Virus record (IMG/VR): IMGVR_UViG_3300012009_000091
Coordinates: 1 to 64,000 of that record
Direction: 5' to 3' (one strand)
Source: a virus
DNA: 64,000 nt
Shown in pieces: positions 43,630 to 53,200 of this stretch. Every line of letters starts with the position of its first letter. Within the stretch, counting starts at the first letter, position 1. A program made the position numbers and the translations under genes. Under the pieces are notes generated by a model. It made no database searches and was not told the DNA's origin. It saw only the letters and a list, made by a program, of their open reading frames with translations.

Positions 43630-44382
43630 CTATACGACGTACTTGGCGACATCTTTGATGTAGCTGCTGATTTGACTGCCGGTGTATTGCGCCTGGATGT
43701 AATCCACGACCGCTTGGGCTCGAACCAGACTCCACACAAATTGGTAGTAGGGGTGCGTACCTTGAGCCAGTTTGTGGCCATTGGTGATCGATGGGTAGTC
43801 GTCAGTACGGCTGTCCAGTTTGCGGTTCACGTAGGACGGGTGCCATGTGATCATCGCTTCATATGTCAAGTTTCCCTTTACGCGACTAGGAATGGTAAAC
43901 GCGGCCACTTCTCCTCTTACACTGCCGATCGACACATTACCTAGAAGCGCTTTGGCCGCGTGGGTGCCCATAGCAATAATGAGAAGAGGGTCTACGTGGT
44001 AGATTTCTTCGTATAGTCGAGGTCGGCATGCTTTTACTTCGGCATCTGTTGGGGCGATGCTTTTTTTCCAATTGTCGTGATCGCACGGTCGACACATCAC
44101 CGCGTTGGTGATCCGAATGGAGCTTCTATCGATGTCGATAATGCTCAATACATCGTCGAGTAGCTCCCCTGATTGACCGGTAAATGGCATGCCAGTTTTC
44201 TCATCATGTCGTCCTGGGGCTTCCCCGATGATCATGATGTCGGCATTCAAATCACCTGCCCCCCAAACTGGAGGGCCTCTCCGTCTGGCCGCAATTTCGC
44301 AACGTTCACACTCTTCGTTCCAGCCCTCCTCATCCATCCAGGACTCGAACCGGTTGGGGTCCAGAATTCCTATGTTTTCCAT
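43630..44382 (-). CDS. Uracil-DNA glycosylase, family 4/5-like with Fe-S cluster
   Basis: A 250-aa protein with ADIMIIGEAPGRHDEKTG (GEAPG 53-57) and PFTGQSGELLD, the first catalytic region of family 4/5 UDGs, and TWHPSYVNR (HPS 181-183) as the second motif. Cysteines C25-x2-C28, C97 and C119 fit the 4Fe-4S site of this family. The enzyme should remove uracil from DNA in base-excision repair, perhaps protecting the phage genome. AGGAGGACC precedes the ATG. Its gene lies between the SF2 helicase and replication genes. Very strong family call. Confidence 0.9.
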   Translation of the reverse strand: MENIGILDPNRFESWMDEEGWNEECERCEIAARRRGPPVWGAGDLNADIMIIGEAPGRHDEKTGMPFTGQSGELLDDVLSIIDIDRSSIRITNAVMCRPCDHDNWKKSIAPTDAEVKACRPRLYEEIYHVDPLLIIAMGTHAAKALLGNVSIGSVRGEVAAFTIPSRVKGNLTYEAMITWHPSYVNRKLDSRTDDYPSITNGHKLAQGTHPYYQFVWSLVRAQAVVDYIQAQYTGSQISSYIKDVAKYVV

Positions 44383-45722
44383 GTGGTCCTCCTGATTTGA
44401 TATGCATAGCGAATACAGTTCCGTTCAAACCCACGAAAGGTGCGATTGAGCAGCGGAACGTCTGTGGGGTTGTAGGCGAAAACCATGGGTTGTTTCTTGT
44501 CAGGGTGCTCTCTGACGATTCTTCCTAGTCCTTGGATGAATCGCCGTGTCCCAGACCACGGCAGACAGATGTGTAGCGTGTCCAACTCCGGTTTATCGAG
44601 CCCTTCTGTTGCAATCGACGCGCTGGCGAGAATCGTGTCACATGTTGTGAGGATGTCTTGCCGTTTCTTTGCGTCCGTATCGCCGACGAGGACTTTTGAG
44701 TTCGGTATACGGTTGGACAAGAGACGCAACTGTTCGATTCGATCACTCAAGATTAATTGAAGTCGTCCGTTTTTTTGATTCTCTACAATGTAGTGGGTGA
44801 TAGCGTCGTTGATGCGGCTGGCCGCCACTTCGTTAATGGTGCGCGCACGTTCAGAATCTACACCAGCGTCGAAGGCAAAGATCCGCCGCTTCGCCAATGC
44901 GGATAATTGCGCTTCGACATCTACGATAGTGACCATCGGGTCTAGATCCGTCTCTTCACTTCGATAGATGACGCGGCCGATATGGTTCAAGAAAACTCTT
45001 TCTCGACCGGCCATCGCCACTGTTGCGCTGAGACCAACTCGAACACCGTTGCAGATTGGAAGGGCATGTCGAAATGATCGGCCTTGATAGTGGTGAACCT
45101 CATCGTAAATGGCCAATCCGAATTGCCCGCTGAGGTGTAGGCTTTTATCTCGATTGCGGGATAAAGATTGAGCCATACCGACTACCAGATCTTTTCCTTG
45201 CCAGGTCCACTTCCCTCGCTCCCCACCGATGCTCCCGATCTTCTCTTCTGGAAGCCCCATGAGTTGGACAGCCCCTTTTATCCATTGCGATTGGATAATG
45301 GCTGTGTTTACCACTACGAGTGTTGGAACTGCGTAGTGTTGCATGAGTTGATATCCAACGGCCGTCTTTCCTGTGCCTGGCGGTAACTCGATGATACCTC
45401 CTCCAGCTTCGAGGAGACAGTCAATTGCCTCGGCTTGTACGCGCTGAGCCCGCACTGATTTGGCGCCTTGTGGGCTTACGGAGCGCGTACAAGCCGCAAA
45501 GGCCACGGGGACTGGCGGATCCAGTCGATCTACTGGCAGACTGAGCTGCGCCATTGTTTCGTCTGTCAGTAACTCACGAGGTACTGCCCACACATCCCCC
45601 AGATCCCGGAATTCTTGAATGACCGTGTTGTCTGGATAAACACACGCTGCTTTGCGTTTCAAGAAGTGCGGATTGAGGGATCCTTTGGGAAAGTAGGCCC
45701 ATGACCCTTTGATGACCTTCAT
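44370..45722 (-). CDS. SF2 helicase, XPB/UvsW-like, DEVH box
   Basis: A 450-aa SF2 translocase. It has motif I PPGTGKT (114-120), motif II YDEVHH (D207-E208), motif III LSATV (231-235), and motif VI QGLGRIVREH, with a second RecA lobe (TLHICLPWSG). The family includes UvsW and XPB-type helicases, which remodel branched DNA and stalled forks. It overlaps the glycosylase start by 13 bases and is ATGA-coupled to the leader gene, so repair and fork-restart functions are made early. Its partner could be the RecA-like protein. Confidence 0.88.
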   Translation of the reverse strand: MKVIKGSWAYFPKGSLNPHFLKRKAACVYPDNTVIQEFRDLGDVWAVPRELLTDETMAQLSLPVDRLDPPVPVAFAACTRSVSPQGAKSVRAQRVQAEAIDCLLEAGGGIIELPPGTGKTAVGYQLMQHYAVPTLVVVNTAIIQSQWIKGAVQLMGLPEEKIGSIGGERGKWTWQGKDLVVGMAQSLSRNRDKSLHLSGQFGLAIYDEVHHYQGRSFRHALPICNGVRVGLSATVAMAGRERVFLNHIGRVIYRSEETDLDPMVTIVDVEAQLSALAKRRIFAFDAGVDSERARTINEVAASRINDAITHYIVENQKNGRLQLILSDRIEQLRLLSNRIPNSKVLVGDTDAKKRQDILTTCDTILASASIATEGLDKPELDTLHICLPWSGTRRFIQGLGRIVREHPDKKQPMVFAYNPTDVPLLNRTFRGFERNCIRYAYQIRRTTWKT

Positions 45723-46219
45723 TTGATGTCCTTCTTAGTGAGCCAGTCATTTGTCAGTACCATCAAGCCGACTCCGTATGCTCCGTTCAGGAGCGCTTTT
45801 GTTTTATCGGCGATCCGGGCTTCCATCGGTCGTTTGCGCTCCGCGGGTTTCGACCGGCCGGTGAACAGTGTACTACTGATGTCCAGCAGAGTCTCGCGGT
45901 TCACCATTCGCTGGACCCGCCTTCTTCTTTTCTGATACTCGAACTCTTCGGCGTCCAGTTCATCCACCTCTTCTTCTTCGTCCTCCTCGTCCTCCTCGTC
46001 CTTCGCGTCCACAAGGACGTCTCCGTATTCTTCTTCCAGTAGGGCAAGCTCTTCCTCTAACTCGCGTTCCTTTTTTCTTTTGCGCCTTCGCCTGTGTGCT
46101 AGAGTCTCTCGAACAGATCGTCGATGTCGTTTTCGGCGACGTCTCTTCTGGGGACTTTCTTCGTTTTCGTCAAGGGCATCTGTGTCGTCTCCATACTTCG
46201 ACGTGTACCAGTCATTCAT
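45719..46219 (-). CDS. Highly charged leader-gene protein, 166 aa
   Basis: First gene of the replication operon (GGAGG site ten bases before the ATG), ATGA-coupled to the helicase. The N-terminal third is acidic then very basic (QKRRRRKRHRR), the middle is an uninterrupted acidic tract of Glu/Asp (about residues 70-90), and the C-terminal 60 residues are more ordered (RIADKTKALLNGAYGVGLMV). Family unknown. Early position and acidic-basic blocks suggest an effector that binds nucleic acid or a host protein. Function is unproven. Confidence 0.65.
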   Translation of the reverse strand: MNDWYTSKYGDDTDALDENEESPQKRRRRKRHRRSVRETLAHRRRRKRKKERELEEELALLEEEYGDVLVDAKDEEDEEDEEEEVDELDAEEFEYQKRRRRVQRMVNRETLLDISSTLFTGRSKPAERKRPMEARIADKTKALLNGAYGVGLMVLTNDWLTKKDIK

Positions 46220-46325
46220 AGCGTCGTAACCTCCGGTTTAGGTGCTGCCACTTATACGGAGTGTCCACTCGTTGACGCCCCTGATTTCTCAGGGTAAGCT
46301 GGGGATCGAATAACGGAGGATAGTC
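46220..46325. promoter_or_regulatory. Divergent control region with promoter-like boxes and two inverted repeats
   Basis: 106 bases separate the two divergent operons. On + there is TTGACG (46272-46277), a 17-base spacer and TAAGCT (46295-46300), a fair -35 with a poor -10. The spacer holds the inverted repeat CCCTGA-TTTC-TCAGGG (46279-46294). Just upstream is GAGTG-TC-CACTC (46259-46270). On - there is a TATAAG box (46256-46251) without an obvious -35. Operators or phage-polymerase promoters are both possible. GGAGG sites for both first genes lie at its edges. Confidence 0.5.
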
Positions 46326-47429
46326 ATGCTTCAAGTAGATCCTTACGACGATAATCGAGAGCGGTTGAATCAACTTCCAGTCGAACTACGTGATGAATTG
46401 CTCAAAACAGGAGCAGATTTGACGTCGACACTCAATTCTCTTCCAGATGTTGACTTTGCTTTGGTCGTAGTGGCTCCCGGTGAGGACAATCGGATTCATA
46501 AGTTTCGGAAGTTTGCGTGTGTGGATGAGGGAAACACAGCCCAGTCCGTGTGGTACTTTTTACAGACGCGCAATCATCTGCCGGATGAGATGCGGAAGGT
46601 GGCTGCACAAAATCTTTTGCGAAGTGCGCGGGATTTTGAGCTCACCCCACCGCCCGATTTGGTGCTGTTGGCCGAAGAGGAAGATCCTTTGCCCGTCACC
46701 AATGTTGTTATCTCCTCTATGGACAAGATCGCGTCGTTTCTTCCTCCGCCAGAAACGGTGGAAAAGATCGCGTCCGAACCTGTTCCTGTGATCAACTGCA
46801 AAGAAGATGTCTTCGACGCTCTTGCTTACTACCACGACAACGCCTTTGCTTTGGATGGGTGGGAAAAGCAAGCACTGGCCCGTCTGCTCGTTCCAGCGGC
46901 CGAAAGATTCGAGGTATCTGTGCCGACGGAGATCGAAAAGCGCGCGGCAGATACCTATGCCGCGGATCTGGTGGAAGCCGTTGTGTGTCGTCAGGTTATG
47001 TTGGCTCCTGAGGATGACTCAGAAGAGTCTTTCCAGAAGGTCGCTCATGTGAACGGCCAGTATCAAAGTCTACTGTGGAGCCGAGCTGATATGGGCCCTA
47101 CCGAATTCGCGCATGAACTTGATCGGATCGACAGTCTGGCTCAACTAGACGGATTTGTTCCAGATGCGGTGTATTCGACCTTCGGGAAGGTTGCGCAAAC
47201 TCAGCCAGATCCTATTTTTGATAACGGGGTCAACAAGCTTTATGAGGACGAGCTCGTCTGGTTTTGTCAGAGCTATCCCAAGATGGTGGAAAACCAATTC
47301 GGAGAGGAGCTTGCAACCGCCATTCTGAAGAAGCCCGTTGTGATTTTTCAATCCCTACCGAAGCCAGTTCAGGTCGCGTTAGCTCGTCTGATTGCTCAGA
47401 AGAAGTCTGAGTACGGGGTTCAACTGTGA
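46326..47429 (+). CDS. Virion-associated protein, 367 aa, rich in KIA/KVA motifs
   Basis: GGAGGATAGTC site before ATG. The first 110 residues contain HKFRKFACVDEGNTAQSVWY and then LPDEMRKVAAQNLL. I link this order (a basic-aromatic segment, then a Y/F..R..L helix) with structural proteins preceding the portal in large phages. KVA/KIA occurs five times. The middle is acidic, the C-terminus helical. Family assignment uncertain; a head-assembly or internal protein is likely from position two genes before the portal. Confidence 0.6.
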   Translation: MLQVDPYDDNRERLNQLPVELRDELLKTGADLTSTLNSLPDVDFALVVVAPGEDNRIHKFRKFACVDEGNTAQSVWYFLQTRNHLPDEMRKVAAQNLLRSARDFELTPPPDLVLLAEEEDPLPVTNVVISSMDKIASFLPPPETVEKIASEPVPVINCKEDVFDALAYYHDNAFALDGWEKQALARLLVPAAERFEVSVPTEIEKRAADTYAADLVEAVVCRQVMLAPEDDSEESFQKVAHVNGQYQSLLWSRADMGPTEFAHELDRIDSLAQLDGFVPDAVYSTFGKVAQTQPDPIFDNGVNKLYEDELVWFCQSYPKMVENQFGEELATAILKKPVVIFQSLPKPVQVALARLIAQKKSEYGVQL

Positions 47430-48235
47430 CGAAGGACGCCAAACCGGAAGTTCGTGTTCTGACGATCCACGGCTGGTTGGACGATCTGGATACTCTTTTC
47501 CAGGATGTCCCCGAAGGGACAGTAGATGATTTTGAGATCGACGAAGATCCTGATGAGGATCTCGATCCAGGCGTGCCCGAAGTAGTCACTACAACGTTTA
47601 CGTTGACAGATCTAGAACCGACCACCCTTCTTTTTATTCTCCGACATCAATTCGGAAAAGATTGGTGGCAGCAAGATCGAGAAGCTCTGTTTGAGCTACT
47701 ACGCACTATCGGGCAGACGGTGGATGAGCCTGACAAAGACGCTATTCGTGCGCTGCAACTTCTTCATGTGGATGAGGCGTTTTGGACAGAGTGGGAAGTA
47801 TTTAACTGGATCACGCAGGGGCTGACCGACGGACAAGTCGATTTCACCAATCTGCCTGTTCTCTCGCTGAAAGACATCATGCGATCGATGTTGATGGCCA
47901 TGATCGTAGCACAGAGTCAAAAGGTAGAAGCACATTACAGCGAGGAGACTCTCTCGTACATTGCTGCAACGTGCGTGGAGCACGGTCTTTGGGCTTTGCC
48001 CTTCCCTATGGATGTGGCACAATCCCGCATTCAGCAGATCTTGAAGTGGCGGGGAGCGTCGGATCTGCCTATTGGTCACGTGAAGCAGCTCGTCAAAGAG
48101 AGTGCGACTCCTACGCCCGTAGACGAAGTGTCTACGCAAGCGTACCGATTCCGACTCCTCTTGGATTTTGCCATTCAAGGTCTGAAAGAGACGAAGTCGG
48201 AAATTGACGCTTACAGAGACGCAGTCAAGGAATAG
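47426..48235 (+). CDS. Acidic helical protein upstream of portal, 269 aa
   Basis: GTG start in a GTGA overlap. Residues 30-60 are an acidic stretch (DDFEIDEDPDEDLD), then mostly helical (LFELLRTIGQTVDEPDKD; MRSMLMAMIVAQSQKVEAHY). A portal, a polymerase and a spike follow. Unknown family; a scaffold-type or head-completion role is a positional guess. Confidence 0.6.
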   Translation: MTKDAKPEVRVLTIHGWLDDLDTLFQDVPEGTVDDFEIDEDPDEDLDPGVPEVVTTTFTLTDLEPTTLLFILRHQFGKDWWQQDREALFELLRTIGQTVDEPDKDAIRALQLLHVDEAFWTEWEVFNWITQGLTDGQVDFTNLPVLSLKDIMRSMLMAMIVAQSQKVEAHYSEETLSYIAATCVEHGLWALPFPMDVAQSRIQQILKWRGASDLPIGHVKQLVKESATPTPVDEVSTQAYRFRLLLDFAIQGLKETKSEIDAYRDAVKE

Positions 48236-48238
48236 AAT

Positions 48239-50236
48239 ATGTTCGGATCTTCGGCCAGTCTTTCCTCTCCGATGACCCAGCGGCATAATACACGCGGCTC
48301 TGGGCGAATCGGGATTAACTACCCGAACCCCTTCTTTGATTTGTCGCAGATTTACCTACCCCAGAACATGCGCTCGTTGTTCAAGTGGTGTAGATACTAT
48401 GCACTCACGTACGGGCCCATTTTCGCGTTTGTCACCAAGATGGCCTCGTACGCATTGACTCGGTTAGTATGGGGAAGTGATGCCCAGGCAGACCCTGAAA
48501 GGAGGGCTAATCAGAATCTAGCGACGCAGTGGAAAGATTTCTTTGAAGATACGCTGCAGATCTACAAGGCGTGTTATCGAGGTGGGCTGCATTACTGGAC
48601 GTACGGTAATTGGTACTTGTCTATTCACTATCCGTTTGATCGGTGGCTCGCCTGTCCTTCATGTAAACATGAGATGCTGGCGAGAAGATTCCCCAAGAAG
48701 GGGTATCGGTGGCATAGTTACAAGTTCCACGGTAGGTGTACAGCATGCGGATCTGATGTGACTTTCAAAGTCAAGGATGTGCCAGTCCGTTCAAGCAAAC
48801 GCATCAAGCTCAAGCTGTGGAATCCCGAACGTGTGTATCCAGTCGTCAATGAAGCGACGGACGATGTGGAATACTACTATAAGCCGACTCAACAGCTCAT
48901 CAAACGTATCGATCGAGGCGATCGGAAAGTCGTAGAAACTACGCCTTGGCCTTTTATTCAAGCGGCTAAGAAAAATAAAGACGGGTTGGTCAAGTTCAAC
49001 AATCGGAACTTCTTGCACATCTCCGCTCCATCACCCGACGGAAACGAGACGGGGATGGGGCACCCGCCGATACTAGCGGCCATCAAGGATGTGTTTCACT
49101 TACAGTTGATGAAGAGGGCACAGGAGGCTAATGCTGTAGAGCGGACTATTCCTCTTACCGTAGTGCACCCTCTCCCGATGGGAGATGATACGATCAATCC
49201 TCTTCAGTCCACGAATTTAGTCAACTTGATGGACTTCCTCAAAGATGAGGTGGCGATCGCGCGCCGAGATCCCAACTACATTCCATTTTCTCCTCTTCCT
49301 GTCGGCACGTCGCATATCTGGGGAGAAGGGAAGAATCTCCTCCTCGTCCCGGAGATTCGTGGGTGGACCGAGTTGATTGCAGCTGATCTCGCGGTGCCCA
49401 TTGAGTTTATGTTTGGCGGGATGCAATGGTCAGGGTCCAACGTCAGCTTGCGTATGCTCGAGAATCAGATCCTGACTTTCACGACTGGGTACAAGCAGGT
49501 CACTAGGTTCGTCACCAAAGCTGTGGCTAGATTCTTATGGTGGCCTGAGTGTCCGCATGACTGGACTCCGTTCAAAATGGCCGATGACATACAGCTCAAG
49601 CAGCACATGTTGATGTTGTCGCAGCTGAACAAGATTGGTGATTCTACTCTACTCTCTCACTTCGGGAAGAACCCTGTCGATGAAAAAGCCGACATCGAAG
49701 CTAGCATGAAGCAAGCGAATCGCATCGCAAAAGATCAGTTGCTTGCTCAAGCGGAGGCTCAGGTTGAGGCCATGGAGATGCAGCAGAATGCTCAGATGGA
49801 GATGCAGCAACAGCAGAGTACGGGACTTCCTACCGAAACCAGTCAGGCTGCGGCGGGAGCGCCACCTCCTGTGCAAGAGGAGGAATCACAAGAGGAGTTT
49901 GCATATCGTATGGCGGAGCAGCTTGTGAATCAGTCTGAAGATGTGATCCAGCAGACGTTACAACAGGTGTCTGCTCAGTCTCCAGAATTAGCTCAGTTCA
50001 TCTATCAGTTGATTCAACAGCTTCGCGCGGAGACGCAGCAGCCTGTGCAATATGGTCAGCAGCCTGCCCAACAGCCTGCCCAACAGCCTGCTATGGGCGG
50101 ATACAATCAAGCTCAGGTTGTTAGCGGTCCAGAAGGCCAGCTACATCAACAATATGCAGCATCGACTCGACAGATGATGCAGCCTCAACCGCAGATGCGT
50201 CCTCCACAGCGGGGACCTGCTAGTACAGCAATCTGA
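48239..50236 (+). CDS. Portal protein with embedded zinc ribbon, 665 aa
   Basis: Long N-terminal helix region (LFKWCRYYALTYGPIFAFVT), then the portal-type core with GMGHPPILAAIKDVF and, near residues 370-400, IPEFM-like VPIEFMFGGMQWSG. The latter resembles the portal stem/crown segment. An inserted zinc ribbon has C139-x2-C142 and C167-x2-C170 (ACPSC, CTACG). The C-terminal 170 residues are Gln/Met-rich and low in complexity (QPAQQPAQQPA). Portals sit at the head vertex and pass DNA. A TGATG overlap couples it to the RNA polymerase. Confidence 0.7.
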   Translation: MFGSSASLSSPMTQRHNTRGSGRIGINYPNPFFDLSQIYLPQNMRSLFKWCRYYALTYGPIFAFVTKMASYALTRLVWGSDAQADPERRANQNLATQWKDFFEDTLQIYKACYRGGLHYWTYGNWYLSIHYPFDRWLACPSCKHEMLARRFPKKGYRWHSYKFHGRCTACGSDVTFKVKDVPVRSSKRIKLKLWNPERVYPVVNEATDDVEYYYKPTQQLIKRIDRGDRKVVETTPWPFIQAAKKNKDGLVKFNNRNFLHISAPSPDGNETGMGHPPILAAIKDVFHLQLMKRAQEANAVERTIPLTVVHPLPMGDDTINPLQSTNLVNLMDFLKDEVAIARRDPNYIPFSPLPVGTSHIWGEGKNLLLVPEIRGWTELIAADLAVPIEFMFGGMQWSGSNVSLRMLENQILTFTTGYKQVTRFVTKAVARFLWWPECPHDWTPFKMADDIQLKQHMLMLSQLNKIGDSTLLSHFGKNPVDEKADIEASMKQANRIAKDQLLAQAEAQVEAMEMQQNAQMEMQQQQSTGLPTETSQAAAGAPPPVQEEESQEEFAYRMAEQLVNQSEDVIQQTLQQVSAQSPELAQFIYQLIQQLRAETQQPVQYGQQPAQQPAQQPAMGGYNQAQVVSGPEGQLHQQYAASTRQMMQPQPQMRPPQRGPASTAI

Positions 50237-53200
50237 TGCAAGAGATATATAATTTCGATCAAATCAAAGAATCGGTTCAGGAGGCTCTCGGCCAGATTTT
50301 TCCTGTCGCTGGAAGAAACTTGGTTGTCGATCTCAATTCTCTTGATATACGAGATCGGAAGAATCCCGCATCGGTTCATGAGCAGTACGGAGCGTTGACG
50401 TCAGGTCGTTCGTGGACCATCCCGGTCTATGCCAACGTTACGCTTCGCGGCCCGGACGGGGAGTTGGATCGAGGACGGGTTAAAGTACTTGAACTTCCGA
50501 AACTGACCGAGAGAAATACGTTTATCGTCGATGGGAACGAACGTCAGTTGCACAGTGTGCTTCGACGGAAATCCGGAGTGTACACGCGACATGATGAAGT
50601 GGGGGACCTTGTTTCCGAGTTCAATTTGGATAACGGTCTGCATGAGGGAGGAAAGACTGACCGAGGTCGGAAGTTCGCCATACATTTCGACAACACGACC
50701 AACCAGTTCTACACACGTTTAGGTGGAAAGAAGAAAATCAATGCCTACACGCTTCTCGAGTCTCTGGGTCACGATATGGAGGGTCTCCGACAGCGCTTTG
50801 GGGATGAGATCCATTCGAAGAATCTCAAACGGACGTCGAAGAAGATCAAGCAAGATGTTTCGAAGATCTATGACACGATCTACGGATCGAAGGCCAAATC
50901 AGGATTGACTTCAGACCAGATGCGGCAACAGATCCAAGAGGCTTTCCGTAGAACGAAAGTAGATCCGGATACGACTAAAGTTACCCTTGGTACGCCAGCC
51001 GATTCCATTGACTCTAACATCCTCGTGAGAAGCATGGACAAGTTGTTGAACATCTCTCGCGGTCAGGAGAAGGAAGATGATCGTGAGAGTTTGGTGTTCA
51101 AGAAGGTCGTGTTCCCCCCGCAATTGATTGCGGAACGTGTGTCGCATCACCGCAACATCGAGCAGATTCGAGGGAAGATTCGGGCCAAGCTCAATGTCCG
51201 CGGTCGTGGTCGGAAATCACCTGAGCGAGTTGGCGAAGCTGTACCTACGCGCTTGTTGGATAAACCTTTACATGATCTCTTCGCTGAGTCGACCGAATCC
51301 GATCTGGTTGATCAACCTAACCCTGTAGGGATTGCGTCGGGCTACAATCGGATCAGCATGTTGGGTACAGGTGCAATTCGGTCTCTTGATCAGATCCCAT
51401 CAAGTGCTCCTCTGATTTCTCCGTCTCACTTAGGATATATTGATCCGCTACATACTCCAGAGTCGCATAAGGCCGGCGTGTCTGTACATCTCCCGATGAA
51501 CACCAAGATGGGAGAGGACAAACGCCTCGTTTCTCGTATGTTGACTCCGGATGGAGAGGAGAAGTGGGTAGCCGCGGAAGACGCTGCTCAAGCGGTGGTT
51601 GCTGCTCCTGATAGTTACGATATGCGTAGCGGTCGTCCTGTGCCCCGCGGTAAGACTGTTCAAGTTCAGCGAAATGGAGAGATTGAAGACGTCGATCCGA
51701 CTGAAGTAGATTACATCATCCCTCATGCGCGTGATGTGTTCGATGTTGCTACGAACTTGGTGCCTTATCTTCAGAACAACCAAGGGAATCGCGCGATGAT
51801 GGCCGGAAAACATGCTACTCAGGCGCTTCCCTTGAAATACAGAGATACTCCTCCAATTCAAACAGGAATCGAAGGAGATTTAGGCGAGACTGCCGGTGCA
51901 CGGAGGTCGCCTGTTTCAGGGCGTGTTTCTGATATCACTGAAGTGGATGGCGCGTATGAAATCCGCATCCAAGAATCAGGAAAGACCCGTCCGACCATCG
52001 TTCGTGCGTATCGCAACTATCCCATGGCGAAAGGCGTGGTGATGGATTCAGACTTGAAGGTCCAACCAGGGGACTCAGTCAAAACGGGTGATCTTCTAGC
52101 GGATTCGTCTTTCACCAAGGATGGTATGCTGTCTATGGGGACGCCTCTTCGTACAGCTTACATGCCTTGGTATGGCAGGAACTTTGAGGATGGGGTCGTC
52201 ATTTCGGATCGGGCCGCAGACCAGCTCACGTCTCTTCATCTCCATGAAAAGTCAAAGTATGAACCTGAGGCTATCAGTGATAAAACTCGGTTTCTGGATT
52301 GGTATCGGGCTCGATTTCAATCGCAAGATGAGATCAATGCTCTTGATGGAAGTGGTGTGATTCAGAAAGGGCAGACTGTCCAACCTGGTCAGATCCTGAT
52401 GGCTCGACTCAAACAGGTCGAGCGAGATAGTGAGGAAGCTAGACTTCGCAAACGGATGAAGCTAACGCCGTTTGATCCAGTCGTCATGACCTGGGATAAG
52501 GAGGTGCCGGGGACAGTCACTGATGTTCGGAAGAACCGAGACGGTACTGTCCGCGTCTTTGTGAAGACCGAAGAGAAGATGCGGGAAGGAGACAAGCTGG
52601 TCAGCCGCAATGCAAATAAAGGGATTGTGGTGAAGATCCTACCTGACGCAGAGATGCCACAAACAAAAGACGGGAAGCAAGTGGATGTTCTCTTGTCACC
52701 ATTAGGTATTCCTAGTCGCATTAATCTAGGACAAGTACTTGAGACGGCGGCGTCCAAAGTCGTAGAGAAAACAGGGAAACCGATCAATCTGTCGGATCAG
52801 ATGTTTGGCCCCAATAGCGATATTAAACATGTCCAACGATTACTGAAAGACGCTAAAATCACTGATACAGAAGAGCTGGTCGATCCTACTCGAGGGAACA
52901 AATCATTCGGGAAGGTTTTTACTGGTCCACAGTATTTCTATAAGTTGGAACATCAAGTCGCAAAGAAAGAGCGCTCTCGAGGACAAGGAAAATATGATCG
53001 ATGGGATGTGCCTGCAGGGGGAGATGGAGGCGCGCAGACCATCGGAGAGTTAGGCACGTACGCCATGTTGTCTCATGGGGCGGTTGAGAATCTACGGGAC
53101 ATGCAGCTCTACAAATCTCAGAAGAATGATGAGCTCTGGGATGCTTTGATCCACGGCCAACCTATCCCGCCTCCTAAACACATTACGCCCAATGTGCGCT

